Shown here: piece by piece, positions 18,735-27,716 of the stretch
How positions within the stretch are numbered: the first letter of the stretch is position 1
Layout of the letters: the number at the start of each line of letters is the position of its first letter
DNA from: Clostridiales bacterium COT073_COT-073
Lineage (GTDB): Bacteria > Bacillota > Clostridia > Lachnospirales > Vallitaleaceae
Assembly: GCA_003858485.1 (NCBI GenBank)
Contig: RQYD01000027.1
Coordinates: forward strand, 1-46,629
Reading direction: 5' to 3'
Length of the DNA: 46,629 nucleotides
The notes under the pieces: model-generated
Databases searched by the model: none
What the model saw: the letters and a program-made list of their open reading frames with translations, nothing else
Told to the model about the DNA's origin: nothing
Position numbers and translations under genes: made by a program

Positions 18735-19430
18735 ATGGAAAATGAAAAAAAGCAGGATGATTTTTTGCAGAAAAAGGAAAAATCAGAGATGACTGCTGAA
18801 ACCAATTCCCTTACAGAAAACAATGAAGATGAAAAAAAGTCCAATTGGAAAAAAGAGATTTGGGATTTTGTTAAAGTTGTTTTCATTGCATTATTGATTA
18901 CAAATTTATTGAATGTTTTTGTTTTTACTTTGTCACAGGTGCGACAAAGTTCGATGGAAACTACTTTGATTGCCGGTGATCAGCTGGTAGTTGAAAAATT
19001 AAGTTATACTTTTGGAGAGCCGCAGCGTGGCGACATTGTAGTATTTATTAAGGAGTTATCCGTTGATACTTCTATCGGAGCCAGATTTATTCGTTTATAT
19101 GAGGATATGTTTGCCAAAATTACCCGTAAAGAGGGTCATTTTCGATTGGTAAAACGAGTGATTGGCGTACCGGGAGATAAGGTTGATATTCATGATGGCA
19201 AGGTTTATGTCAATGACAAAGAGTATATAGAAGCTTATATTCATCAGCCGACTTATGAAAAATCGAATGTTTATCCAATGATTATACCAGCTGAGCAATA
19301 TTTCGTGATGGGGGATAATCGGGGAATGAGTCTTGACAGTCGTGATTTTGGCTGTATTAAGGCAGAACAAATTGAAGGGAAAGTTTGGATTCGTTTTTGG
19401 CCATTTAATAAGTTGGGGGGCATAGATTAA
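18735..19430 (+). CDS. lepB: Signal peptidase I
   Basis: This 231-residue enzyme cleaves signal peptides on the outer face of the membrane. A highly charged cytoplasmic N-terminus of about 45 residues precedes one transmembrane helix (about 50-70). The catalytic Ser is S73 in QSSMETTL and the general base is K140 in VKRVIGVPGDKV. The GDNRGMSLDSRDFG box is intact. The long acidic/lysine-rich N-terminus is unusual against the short one of typical Gram-positive SipS. GAGGTG precedes the ATG. The next gene begins one base after the stop. Confidence 0.93.
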   Translation: MENEKKQDDFLQKKEKSEMTAETNSLTENNEDEKKSNWKKEIWDFVKVVFIALLITNLLNVFVFTLSQVRQSSMETTLIAGDQLVVEKLSYTFGEPQRGDIVVFIKELSVDTSIGARFIRLYEDMFAKITRKEGHFRLVKRVIGVPGDKVDIHDGKVYVNDKEYIEAYIHQPTYEKSNVYPMIIPAEQYFVMGDNRGMSLDSRDFGCIKAEQIEGKVWIRFWPFNKLGGID

Positions 19431-19431
19431 G

Positions 19432-21291
19432 ATGAAACAGGAAAAAGAACAAACTCAAGTTTTGCTTTGGACAGCAACACTTTCCCTTTTCCTGTTTGTG
19501 GTGTTTCGTTTGAAAATATTTGAAAATATTGAGCAGATTCCTTATCTACCCTGGATTGCAGTGTTTCTTTTGAGTGCCCAATTGATCAATCATGAGCAGG
19601 CAGCAATTTCCCTGCGTAAAAAATCTCCTAATTTTACCAATTATTTTTATCCGGAAAATGGACGAATGATTTTGGGAAATATGATTGCTTCGGCAATTGT
19701 TTTGGAATTTAATGTTTTTAATTATAATCATTCGCATTTCAATTTCTCTTTGGAATTAATAAGTATTCCCTTTTTGATAGCAGCTATTTTTCTGGTTGAA
19801 AATTCACAGGGTGGTTTTTTGGCTTTTAAAAGAATTTATTTTCCCAAGAAATGGGACCAGCTATTTAAAGCATATGGAGTCGATGTTCTCAGTGTTTTGC
19901 TGATGATTGCCATGTGGATTCCGGTCATTTTAAGGGTTCCGCTATCAGCTTTATTGTGGATTTTTATGTCTACGCTGCTGCTGAAAGGATCTGTTATTTA
20001 TACTAATAAGTACAATCATGTGGGCTGGTGCTTTTTACTGGAAGCACTGTTAGTATTACAGCTTCTGACTTTAGGCTTTCAGGGAAATCAGATCTGGTTT
20101 CTGGGGCTGGGCATCATTGCCGGAATAGCGTTTTTGACTATTTATATAAGTAAAATCGATGGTGCAAGAGGTTTTGTCATTTTTGCCACACTGCTCTTTA
20201 CCATAGGCATTATGGGATTATACTATTTTTATCATGGCAAAAATTCAATTGTCTTTTATTTGCAAAGGGAAATTGCCTTATTAGCGGGTATCTTTCTGAT
20301 TACTAAAATTTGGATGATAGCCTGTCAAAAATGGAAAAAGAAGGTGGTTAATAAATATTCCTATGATGGGGCGGTTGAAGAAAAAACTACAGTCTTGTCG
20401 CAAACAGTTCAAGTGGTCGAGCCCAAAAATATTAGCCATAAAAAGACGATTTTACTGAAAAAGGCTGATTCAGTAACAGAGAAAACCAAGGTTAAGGTAA
20501 AAACTTCTCCTAAAAAACGAAAGCCATTAGGTAAAACATTTGAAAAAAAGCAAAGTCAAGAACAACCAGGCAGTTTGCAAAAAGATAAGTATTTGCCGGT
20601 GATGGATAAAAAAAGTGAACCATCGTTTTTGAGGGTTGAGGAGAAAGCAGAAAGTAAAGCTGACTTGAGTCAACAAGTGGATAAAACTGAGAAATCGGGA
20701 AACGGCAAAACTAATAATTTCAATCAACAGCGAAAAAAAGAAAATCAAGCAAATACTAAAGCCAAAACAAATAAGCAGGAAAAATCGGTAAATACAGGAA
20801 ATAAAGAAAATCCAAAAGAGAAAATTAACCAAACCAAAAATCAGGAGAAAACAGGCAGAACAGCTAAAAAGGTAGGTAAGCAGAATTCAAAAACCAATAG
20901 ATCAATGGCGAAAAAACCACAGCCAAAGCCACAGTTACCTAAAAAAGAAGGGCCCAAAAAACTGGTATCAAATCCACCAATAAAAAAAGCGGAAGAGCTG
21001 ATTCCCAAAATTAAAAATATCAAAAAGCAAAATAAGAACATCCATTTAAAAACTCCAAATATCAAAAAACAATCTGTGAAAAAGGAGAATCCGCAGCCAG
21101 TCATAAATAAGCCCCAAAAAGGCAAAGCACAGCCACTGCCAAAAGCAGTTTCAGCTAAAGCAGAAGCGATAAAACCGGCGAAAAAGGCTGTCAAACCAAA
21201 AACTAAAATGGCTGTACCTCAAGTTAATCCGCTGCCTAAGAAGAAACCAAAGTATTTTAAAAAAAATAAAGGGAAAAAGCTTGTGAAATAA
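19432..21291 (+). CDS. Polytopic membrane protein with very long polycationic tail
   Basis: I do not recognise this 619-residue protein. Residues 1-300 are hydrophobic, with about nine or ten predicted transmembrane segments and no obvious transporter motif. The remaining ~310 residues are low complexity, dominated by lysine with glutamine, asparagine and proline, with repeated KKP/KPK-like words. Such a tail is probably disordered, strongly basic and, by the positive-inside rule, cytoplasmic. It starts one base after lepB stops and is almost certainly cotranscribed with it. The RNase P RNA gene follows after about 75 bases. The A-rich tail codons could invite slippage, but the frame is open throughout. 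Confidence 0.7.
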   Translation: MKQEKEQTQVLLWTATLSLFLFVVFRLKIFENIEQIPYLPWIAVFLLSAQLINHEQAAISLRKKSPNFTNYFYPENGRMILGNMIASAIVLEFNVFNYNHSHFNFSLELISIPFLIAAIFLVENSQGGFLAFKRIYFPKKWDQLFKAYGVDVLSVLLMIAMWIPVILRVPLSALLWIFMSTLLLKGSVIYTNKYNHVGWCFLLEALLVLQLLTLGFQGNQIWFLGLGIIAGIAFLTIYISKIDGARGFVIFATLLFTIGIMGLYYFYHGKNSIVFYLQREIALLAGIFLITKIWMIACQKWKKKVVNKYSYDGAVEEKTTVLSQTVQVVEPKNISHKKTILLKKADSVTEKTKVKVKTSPKKRKPLGKTFEKKQSQEQPGSLQKDKYLPVMDKKSEPSFLRVEEKAESKADLSQQVDKTEKSGNGKTNNFNQQRKKENQANTKAKTNKQEKSVNTGNKENPKEKINQTKNQEKTGRTAKKVGKQNSKTNRSMAKKPQPKPQLPKKEGPKKLVSNPPIKKAEELIPKIKNIKKQNKNIHLKTPNIKKQSVKKENPQPVINKPQKGKAQPLPKAVSAKAEAIKPAKKAVKPKTKMAVPQVNPLPKKKPKYFKKNKGKKLVK

Positions 21292-21367
21292 AGGGAAAAA
21301 GGTTAAAATATATAAGAAGTAAAGAGCATTTACTTTTGAGAGTTTAGAATTAATTCTTTAAAAGATT

Positions 21368-21697
21368 GAGTAGGTAAAAACGATCGCACCGATTTTCGGT
21401 GAGGAAAGTCCGAGCTCCATAGGGCAAGGGTGCCGGGTAATACCCGGTGGAGGCGACTCTAAGGAAAGTGCAACAGAAATAAACCGCCCGCTGAAAAAGC
21501 GTGGTAAGGATGGAAAGGTGAGGTAAGAGCTCACCGCCTCTCCGGTAACGGTGAGGGCATATGTAAACCCCACTCGGAGCAAGACCAAACAAACCTTAGG
21601 TGGCCCGCCAGGTTTAGGTAGGTCGCTAGATTTTACCGGTGACGGTAAAGCCAGACAGATGATCGTTCATGACAGAACTCGGCTTATCCGCCTGCTC
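21368..21697 (+). ncRNA. rnpB: RNase P RNA, bacterial type A
   Basis: This is the catalytic RNA of RNase P, which matures tRNA 5' ends. The universal core is present: GAGGAAAGTCCGAGCTCC near the 5' end, ACAGAAATAAACCGCC, AAACCCCACTCGGAGCAAG, and CAGAACTCGGCTTATC near the 3' end. The outer P1 helix pairs GAGTAGG (21368-21374) with CCTGCTC (21691-21697), which defines the ends used here. The layout fits type A, as expected for Clostridia rather than the type B of Bacilli. A T-rich stretch directly after P1 probably ends transcription. Confidence 0.95.
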
Positions 21698-21829
21698 ATA
21701 ATATTATTTTTTTTAAACTTTAACCGATAACAAGGAAGAAGTGTATTTTAACAATGTTTAATCATGTGTAAACGGATCATTCAGTTACTGAATTTGATTT
21801 ACACCTAAATCAAATAGTAGGAGGAAATT
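21698..21829 (+). promoter_or_regulatory. rnpB end and folded leader of pgi
   Basis: After the P1 helix comes an ATTATTTTTTTT run (terminator-like). Ahead of pgi, GTGTAAA (21766-21772) pairs with TTTACAC (21798-21804), enclosing ATTCAG-TTA-CTGAAT (21779-21793), a two-tier hairpin close to the ribosome site. No clear promoter boxes are seen. Confidence 0.45.
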
Positions 21830-23167
21830 ATGGCAATTAATTTTGACTATTCCAAAAGTGGAGTTTGTGCAAGTGAATTAAGTAAGATGAAAGCATTGAC
21901 TCAGGCCGCCCATAATCAATTAACAGAAAAAAGTGGAGCAGGAAATGATTTTTTAGGCTGGGTTGATTTGCCGACGAATTATGATAAAGAAGAATTTGCG
22001 CGGATTAAGAAAGCCGCTGAGAGAATCCGGGACAAAGCAGATGTTCTGGTGGTTATCGGCATCGGTGGTTCGTATCTTGGAGCGAAAGCGGTGATTGATG
22101 CATTAAATAATTATTTTTATAATTTAGAAAGCAAAGAAAACAGAAAAGCACCACAAATTGTATATGCCGGCAATAATATCAGCGGGACATATTTAAAGCA
22201 ATTGCTTGATTTTTTAGAAGGAAAGGAAGTTTGCTTAAATGTAATTTCCAAATCCGGTACCACTACTGAGCCGGCAATTGCCTTTCGGGTATTGAAAAAA
22301 TGGCTGGAAGAAAAGTACGGCAAGGCAGAAGCAGCCACCCGTATTTTTGCAACTACGGATAAAGCCAGGGGTGCACTTCGTCAGTTAGCTGATAAAGAAG
22401 GATATGAAACCTTTGTGATTGCCGATGATATTGGCGGTAGATATTCTGTTCTGACAGCAGTGGGATTATTGCCGATTGCAGTCAGCGGAGTTGATATTGA
22501 GGAGTTGATGGAGGGAGCCAGAGCCGGACAGAAGGAATATGCTCACCCTGATTTGGCGGAAAATATGTGTTATCAATACGCCGCAGTTCGTAATATTTTG
22601 TATAATAAAGGCAAAACTACTGAAATTTTAGTAGATTATGAACCAGTCTTATTTTTCTTTGCTGAATGGTGGAAACAACTCTATGGTGAGTCTGAGGGCA
22701 AAGACCATAAGGGGATTTTCCCGGCAGCTGTACATTTTTCAACAGATCTGCATTCGATGGGACAATATATTCAGGAAGGACGCAGAGATATTTTTGAAAC
22801 CGTTATTCATTTAAAAGACAGTGATGTGGATACTGTAATTACCGAAGATGAGCAGGATCTGGACGGACTTAACTATTTGAGCGGCAAAGGCTTTAACTTT
22901 GTGAATGAAAAGGCATTTCAGGGAACACTGCTGGCTCATGTGGATGGCGGAACTCCCAATTTATTGATTCATGTTGATAAACTGGATGCTTTCCATTTGG
23001 GACAATTAATTTATTTCTTTGAGCGCGCTTGTGCTATCAGCGGCTATTTACTGGGAGTTAATCCATTTGATCAACCGGGTGTAGAAGCTTATAAGAAAAA
23101 TATGTTTGCTTTACTTGGCAAAAAAGGTTTTGAAGACTTAAAAGAAAAGTTGGAACAAAGACTTTAA
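21830..23167 (+). CDS. pgi: Glucose-6-phosphate isomerase
   Basis: This 445-residue cytoplasmic enzyme interconverts glucose-6-phosphate and fructose-6-phosphate. It has both SIS sub-domains: [13 protein letters not shown] near the N-terminus, [16 protein letters not shown] in the phosphate-binding loop, [19 protein letters not shown], and the C-terminal [14 protein letters not shown] with the conserved lysine. The length is typical of the Firmicute short form. AGGAGG (21821-21826) precedes the ATG. It could take fructose-6-phosphate made by NagB, but it is not linked to that locus. Confidence 0.97.
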   Translation: MAINFDYSKSGVCASELSKMKALTQAAHNQLTEKSGAGNDFLGWVDLPTNYDKEEFARIKKAAERIRDKADVLVVIGIGGSYLGAKAVIDALNNYFYNLESKENRKAPQIVYAGNNISGTYLKQLLDFLEGKEVCLNVISKSGTTTEPAIAFRVLKKWLEEKYGKAEAATRIFATTDKARGALRQLADKEGYETFVIADDIGGRYSVLTAVGLLPIAVSGVDIEELMEGARAGQKEYAHPDLAENMCYQYAAVRNILYNKGKTTEILVDYEPVLFFFAEWWKQLYGESEGKDHKGIFPAAVHFSTDLHSMGQYIQEGRRDIFETVIHLKDSDVDTVITEDEQDLDGLNYLSGKGFNFVNEKAFQGTLLAHVDGGTPNLLIHVDKLDAFHLGQLIYFFERACAISGYLLGVNPFDQPGVEAYKKNMFALLGKKGFEDLKEKLEQRL

Positions 23168-23269
23168 AACTTGTAAAGGCTGTAAATGAGAAAAGTTGTT
23201 TTTGCCTGAATGGGTATTTTGGGCAGAAACGCAAGCATAAAAATGAACCAGGCAAAGAAAGGAATAAGA

Positions 23270-23983
23270 ATGAATCAAAAAAATGCAAAAGCAGTGATTG
23301 TAGCACTGGATTTTTCAAATGCGCAGACGGCAATTGAATTTACCAGAAAATTTGATAAACCGATTTTTGTAAAAATAGGAATGGAACTATTTTATGCAGC
23401 CGGACCGTCAATTGTTGATGAGATTAAGAAACAGGGACATAAAGTGTTTTTGGATTTAAAGTTTCATGATATTCCCAATACCGTAGCCGGAGCAACCAGA
23501 TCTTGTTTGGAACTGGGAGCAGATATTATGAATTTACATGCCGGCGGTGGCAGTAAAATGATGCGGGCAGCGGCAGAAGAGATAAAAAACAGTCAGATAC
23601 CGGATAAGCCGCTGCTGATTGCTGTTACTCAGTTAACTTCAACCGATCAGCAAATGCTCAAAGCAGAATTGTTGATTGACATCCCAATGGAGGACACAGT
23701 TTTAGCATATGCTGAAAATGCAAAAAACAGTGGACTGAATGGAGTGGTATGTTCAGCCCTGGAAGTCAGAAGGATTAAAGACAAATTGGGTGAGGACTTT
23801 ATTACTGTTACTCCGGGGATTCGTCCGGCTGATGGAGAAATTGGTGATCAGGCCAGAGTGGTTACACCGCAAATGGCCAGAGAAATCGGTTCAGATTATA
23901 TTGTAGTCGGTCGGCCAATTACCAAAGCAATTGATCCGGTTGCAGCTTATCATCAAATCAGTAAAGACTTTTTAGGAGAATAG
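23270..23983 (+). CDS. pyrF: Orotidine-5'-phosphate decarboxylase
   Basis: This 237-residue TIM-barrel enzyme makes UMP in the last step of pyrimidine synthesis. The catalytic array is in DLKFHDIPNTV, and the phosphate-binding end is VTPGIRPADG followed by SDYIVVGRPITKA. The start at 23270 follows GAAAGGAA; the longer in-frame reading from 23210 runs through low-quality sequence and lacks a ribosome site. pyrE follows two bases after the stop, so the two form an operon. Confidence 0.95.
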   Translation: MNQKNAKAVIVALDFSNAQTAIEFTRKFDKPIFVKIGMELFYAAGPSIVDEIKKQGHKVFLDLKFHDIPNTVAGATRSCLELGADIMNLHAGGGSKMMRAAAEEIKNSQIPDKPLLIAVTQLTSTDQQMLKAELLIDIPMEDTVLAYAENAKNSGLNGVVCSALEVRRIKDKLGEDFITVTPGIRPADGEIGDQARVVTPQMAREIGSDYIVVGRPITKAIDPVAAYHQISKDFLGE

Positions 23984-23985
23984 CC

Positions 23986-24612
23986 ATGAAAGAAATCGCC
24001 AAAAATTTACTTAAAATCAAAGCTGTCAGTTTGTCGCCGGAGGCTCCGTTTACATGGGCATCAGGCATTAAATCGCCGATTTATTGTGATAATCGTTTGG
24101 TCTTATCTTATCCGCAGGCGAGAGCAACCGTTATTCAGGAAATGATCCGGGTAATTAAAGAACAGTTTCCGGATTGTGAATCTTTGATGGGAACGGCCAC
24201 TGCCGGCATTCCCCATGCTTCTATTTGTGCCTGGGAAATGGGACTGGCAACCGGGTATATTCGGGGAAAAGCGAAAGACCATGGAAAAGGCAATCAAATA
24301 GAGGGTCATTATTATCCGGGCATGAAAGTGGTAGTAGTTGAGGACTTGATTTCCACCGGCGGATCTTCACTGCAGGCAGTAGAAGCAGCGAAAGAAGCCG
24401 GCTGTGAAGTCCTGGGATTGGTAGCGATCTTTACTTATAATTTAGATAAAGCCAAAAAGGCATTTGCAGATGCCGGTGTTAAATATTATGCCCTGAGCAA
24501 TTATGAGGAATTGGTTGAGGTGGCGGTGGCAGAAAATTATATTGAAGAAAAATCTTTGCAGAAATTGCAAAAATTTCAAAAAAATCCAAGCGATATGTCC
24601 TGGATGGAATAG
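23986..24612 (+). CDS. pyrE: Orotate phosphoribosyltransferase
   Basis: This 208-residue enzyme joins orotate to PRPP to give OMP, the substrate of the adjacent pyrF product. The PRPP motif VVVVEDLISTGGSS is intact, as are GTATAGIPHA and YIRGKAKDHGKGNQIEG in the flexible loop. AGGAGA (23974-23979) in the end of pyrF serves as ribosome site. A strong terminator follows. No PyrR-type attenuator is visible ahead of the pair. Confidence 0.95.
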   Translation: MKEIAKNLLKIKAVSLSPEAPFTWASGIKSPIYCDNRLVLSYPQARATVIQEMIRVIKEQFPDCESLMGTATAGIPHASICAWEMGLATGYIRGKAKDHGKGNQIEGHYYPGMKVVVVEDLISTGGSSLQAVEAAKEAGCEVLGLVAIFTYNLDKAKKAFADAGVKYYALSNYEELVEVAVAENYIEEKSLQKLQKFQKNPSDMSWME

Positions 24613-24620
24613 AGGATAAA

Positions 24621-24676
24621 AAATACTGATCACAAAGTCAGAGGGCGGCTCTGATTAGGTGGTCAGTATTTTTTTG
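24621..24676 (+). terminator. Intrinsic terminator after pyrE
   Basis: AAATACTGA (24621-24629) pairs with TCAGTATTT (24663-24671), enclosing TCAGAG-GGCGG-CTCTGA (24638-24654), followed by a run of T. The convergent LacI gene ends just beyond, so it may work on both strands. Confidence 0.9.
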
Positions 24677-24685
24677 TCAAAAGTT

Positions 24686-25681
24686 TTAATGAGTGGTTCC
24701 CCGTTTGATCAATTTAGCGGAAATTAAGCTCTTTTTGGGGGTAATATCACCATTAATCGAATCCATCAGCATTTTAACACTGAGTGAGGATAAATCAATA
24801 ATATTTGGGTCGATGGAAGTAATTTCAGGATTGGTACAAATCGACAGTTTGGAATTATTATAACCAATAATACTGATATCTTCAGGTACTTTTAAATTAT
24901 GGGTGACTGCATACTTTAATGCACCAACCGCAATTTCATCATCAGCACAAAGGATGGCACCGACAGGGATGCCTTTGGCTTGCAGCTCCTCCAGTGCTTT
25001 TTTGACATCATATACATTGCCGGATGGAATTTGAATATAATTGCGGACTTCCTGCTGATGAGCCAAAAGGGCATCTTCAAATCCTTTTTGTTTTTGCCGG
25101 GCAGAATAATTTAAATTCCGGTATAAATAAATCAAATTGCTTTGTTGCTTCTCAATTAAAGCTGAAGTGACATCATACATAGCCTGATAATCATCAGAGA
25201 GACAACAAAAGATATTCTCACCATCCACATAGCCGTTCATCATCACAATCGGAACTTGCTTAGCGGCATTTCGAATATAATCATTGTCTTTATCATCACT
25301 TTCTACATAGGAAGAACCAAGCAAAACAATACCATCAACTCGTTTTGACAGGAGGGACTCCATATTTTTGGATTTGCTCTCCAAAGAATCACCGGTAAAG
25401 ATCAAGATCGAATCATAGCCATTTCTGTGAATGGATTTGACTACATGATAAATTGCCTCAGAAAAATAATAATCTTCGATATTGACACATAAAATACCGA
25501 TGGTCTTCATCGAATCCAGACCCAATCCCCTGGCAAAGGCATTGGGTTTGTAGCCGGACTCCTCAATTACCTTCAATACTTTCTTACGAGTTGCAGCCGA
25601 AACATTTTGTGAGCCGTTAATTACCCTGGAGACAGTAGCAATGGAAACATTGGATTTTTTGGAAATATCATAAATGTTCAT
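24686..25681 (-). CDS. LacI-family regulator of the pectin importer operon
   Basis: This 331-residue regulator has a typical N-terminal helix-turn-helix and hinge (MNIYDISKKSNVSIATVSRV ... KPNAFARGLG) and a periplasmic-binding-like effector domain. The start at 25681 has GAGGAA just upstream; an in-frame ATG six codons earlier is less well placed. The gene is divergent from the ABC importer operon, and LacI-type palindromes lie just downstream of the -10 box of each promoter. That suggests it represses both itself and the operon until a pectin-derived sugar binds. The inducer cannot be read from the sequence. Confidence 0.9.
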   Translation of the reverse strand: MNIYDISKKSNVSIATVSRVINGSQNVSAATRKKVLKVIEESGYKPNAFARGLGLDSMKTIGILCVNIEDYYFSEAIYHVVKSIHRNGYDSILIFTGDSLESKSKNMESLLSKRVDGIVLLGSSYVESDDKDNDYIRNAAKQVPIVMMNGYVDGENIFCCLSDDYQAMYDVTSALIEKQQSNLIYLYRNLNYSARQKQKGFEDALLAHQQEVRNYIQIPSGNVYDVKKALEELQAKGIPVGAILCADDEIAVGALKYAVTHNLKVPEDISIIGYNNSKLSICTNPEITSIDPNIIDLSSLSVKMLMDSINGDITPKKSLISAKLIKRGTTH

Positions 25682-25703
25682 AATGGATTCCTCTATCATT
25701 CAT

Positions 25704-25717
25704 GTAAGTGCTAACAA
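25704..25717. promoter_or_regulatory. LacI-type operator at the regulator promoter
   Basis: TGTAAGTGCTAACA is an imperfect dyad matching the operator at 26097-26114 in its left half. It lies 11 bases beyond the -10 box of the regulator's own promoter, so self-repression is likely. Confidence 0.65.
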
Positions 25718-25728
25718 ATATATGCTTT

Positions 25729-25757
25729 ATTATATAAGATAATTGTGAAAGAATCAA
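25729..25757 (-). promoter_or_regulatory. Promoter of the LacI regulator
   Basis: On the minus strand, TTGATT (25752-25757) and TATAAT (25729-25734) are 17 bases apart. Confidence 0.7.
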
Positions 25758-25765
25758 CTATTTTT

Positions 25766-25957
25766 ATGAATTCTTTTGCTGAAATTATTTTCAAGACAAT
25801 TCCAGTAAAGAATAAACCGAAATTTGAAGTGCACAAGCATAAATGGAAGCGACCGCGAAGCGGGCATTTGCATTTTGCGGCGATTCACCATCAGAAGGAG
25901 AGAACAAAGTGCAGCAAATGTGCAGCATTTGTTGTGACAGAGGAAATGTTCCAATAA
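25766..25957 (+). CDS. Possible small His/Cys-rich protein in the divergent intergenic region
   Basis: This is a weak candidate of 63 residues. Its second half (about 20-63) is basic, has several histidines (HKHKW, HLHF, IHH) and a KCSKC pair, and reads like a small zinc-binding module with ordinary codons. Against it, no ribosome site precedes the ATG at 25766 and the frame overlaps the divergent LacI promoter. It may be a relic of a longer gene or chance. Confidence 0.3.
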   Translation: MNSFAEIIFKTIPVKNKPKFEVHKHKWKRPRSGHLHFAAIHHQKERTKCSKCAAFVVTEEMFQ

Positions 25958-26064
25958 ATTTTAATTTTAAGTCATACTATCTGAGAACACAAGATAAAAG
26001 CTGGATTCCGGAAAAATCATCTGGTGTTAAACAATTTGAATTTTTTTTGCGTTTAAAAATTAAC

Positions 26065-26093
26065 TTGACAAAATTGCGGATTCGATTTATAGT
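26065..26093 (+). promoter_or_regulatory. Promoter of the pectin importer operon
   Basis: TTGACA (26065-26070) and TATAGT (26088-26093) are 17 bases apart, a near-consensus promoter. The operator begins four bases after the -10 box. The leader to the first gene is about 200 bases. Confidence 0.85.
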
Positions 26094-26096
26094 GTA

Positions 26097-26114
26097 TATG
26101 TAAGTACTTACATA
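26097..26114. promoter_or_regulatory. LacI-type operator of the pectin importer operon
   Basis: TATGTAAGTACTTACATA is a perfect 18-bp palindrome spanning the expected transcription start. It fits the LacI-family TGTAA-NNNN-TTACA pattern and would block the promoter directly. Confidence 0.8.
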
Positions 26115-26308
26115 AAATTATTTGAGATCAGACCCCAATATGGATTATATTACTGAAAAGAGAGGTTGTTTCAGGTTTTCGATTGTTCAGCTTATCTAAT
26201 TGAATCTTGTAGATCAATAGAATATATTCGCAACTAGAGGGATAAATAGTATTTTAGGTTTTAATGAGGTAGCTCAAAGACATACAAATCAAAAAAAAGG
26301 AGAAAAAA

Positions 26309-27652
26309 ATGAAAAAAATATTATCAATCATGCTTGCTTTGTTAATTTTAGCTGGCTGTACAGCCACCAAACCGGTTACCCCAAGTGGTGATCAGGAAAA
26401 GGCTTCTAACACGCAACAGACGGAGCAAACGAAAGTTGACCCTAAAACAGCGGAAGCAACTATTAAATTTTCATGGTGGGGCGGAGACTCCAGACATGAG
26501 GCAACGATTGCTGCAGTTGAAGCATTTCAAAAGAAGTATCCGAATATTAAGGTTGAAACCGAGTATGGTGCCTGGTCAGGATGGGAAGATGCCCAATCGA
26601 CGGCTTTTTTCTCAGGAACAGCAGCCGATGTGGTACAGGTGAACTGGAACTGGCTGGATAATTATTCCGGTGATGGAAAAATATTTGCAGACTTGAATAA
26701 TTATTCTGAGATTATTGATTTATCACAATTTCCGGAATCTTCTTTAAAAGATTGTACGATTGCCGAAAAATTACAGGCAATTCCTGTAGCCAACTCAGGC
26801 CGGATCTTTTTCTGGAATGACAAAGTGTTTGAAAAGGCCGGATTAGCGGTACCAACCACTTTGGATGAATTGATGAAAGCTGGTCCGGTATTTAAAGAAA
26901 AATTAGGTGATGATTATTATCCATTAATTATGGGAGAATATGACCGGATTATCTTTATGGTATATTATCTGGAGTCAGTTTATGGCAAACCATGGGTGAA
27001 AGATAAAACTCTTCAATACAGCAAAGAGGAAATTATGGCTGGTTTAGAGTTTTTCAATATGCTTGAAGATCAGCATGTTTTGCCAAGCATTGCTACAATT
27101 GCCGGAGATGGTGCAGAGTCAATTGATAAAAATCCGCGCTGGATTGATGGCCATTATGGTGGAATCTTTGAATGGGACTCAGCCTTTACTAAGATGGAAA
27201 AGGCTCAGGACGACAATCAGGGCTTAGTGGTTGGTGATTATTTTAAAGATATGGGTGAACATAAGGGCGGATTTGCTAAAGTTTCCATGGGCCTGGCAAT
27301 TACTGAAACCAGTAAAAACAAAGAAGCCGCAGCTTTGCTGATCGATTACTTATTAAATGATGAAGAAGCAATTAAGATCTTAAAAACCCAAAGAGGTGTG
27401 CCGGCATCGAAAAAAGCATTTAAATTATTGTCCGATGAAAAGTTATTGGATCCCAAAGTAGCAGATGCAAACAGCAAGGTTTTAAACTGGGTGTCTTTCC
27501 CATTGGATCCGAAGTTTGAAGATGCTTCCTTAAAGACCACCAAAACCGGAGTTTACTATGAAGTTTTTGAAAACTTAAGCTACGACACCTATACAGTCGA
27601 GCAGGCAGCTGATGTTTTAATCAAAGGGATCAACGAAGCATTAGGAAAATAA
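26309..27652 (+). CDS. Sugar ABC transporter substrate-binding lipoprotein
   Basis: This 447-residue protein has a lipoprotein signal (lipobox LAGC, cysteine at 17), a short linker, and a family 1 extracellular solute-binding fold (IKFSWWGGDSRHEATIAAVEAF onwards). Aromatic residues such as WNWLDNY and EWDSAF suit sugar binding. AAAGGAG precedes the ATG. It is the first gene of the operon, followed by an intercistronic hairpin that may keep its transcript more abundant than the rest. Context suggests pectin or rhamnogalacturonan oligosaccharides as ligand. Confidence 0.9.
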   Translation: MKKILSIMLALLILAGCTATKPVTPSGDQEKASNTQQTEQTKVDPKTAEATIKFSWWGGDSRHEATIAAVEAFQKKYPNIKVETEYGAWSGWEDAQSTAFFSGTAADVVQVNWNWLDNYSGDGKIFADLNNYSEIIDLSQFPESSLKDCTIAEKLQAIPVANSGRIFFWNDKVFEKAGLAVPTTLDELMKAGPVFKEKLGDDYYPLIMGEYDRIIFMVYYLESVYGKPWVKDKTLQYSKEEIMAGLEFFNMLEDQHVLPSIATIAGDGAESIDKNPRWIDGHYGGIFEWDSAFTKMEKAQDDNQGLVVGDYFKDMGEHKGGFAKVSMGLAITETSKNKEAAALLIDYLLNDEEAIKILKTQRGVPASKKAFKLLSDEKLLDPKVADANSKVLNWVSFPLDPKFEDASLKTTKTGVYYEVFENLSYDTYTVEQAADVLIKGINEALGK

Positions 27653-27672
27653 GGATTAAAATTAAGGATGAA

Positions 27673-27692
27673 AAGGCGGCAATAGTCGCCTT
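27673..27692 (+). promoter_or_regulatory. Intercistronic stem-loop after the binding protein gene
   Basis: AAGGCGGC (27673-27680) pairs with GTCGCCTT (27685-27692), with one G-U pair and an AATA loop. There is no immediate T-run. A hairpin here is the usual way to protect the message of the binding protein or to lower downstream expression. Confidence 0.65.
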
Positions 27693-27716
27693 CAAATCCT
27701 TTTAAGGAGAATGAGG

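Noticed and set aside
21350-21592. Two minus-strand open frames opposite rnpB
   Set aside because: They lie entirely in the conserved RNase P RNA, have no ribosome site, and encode no recognisable protein.
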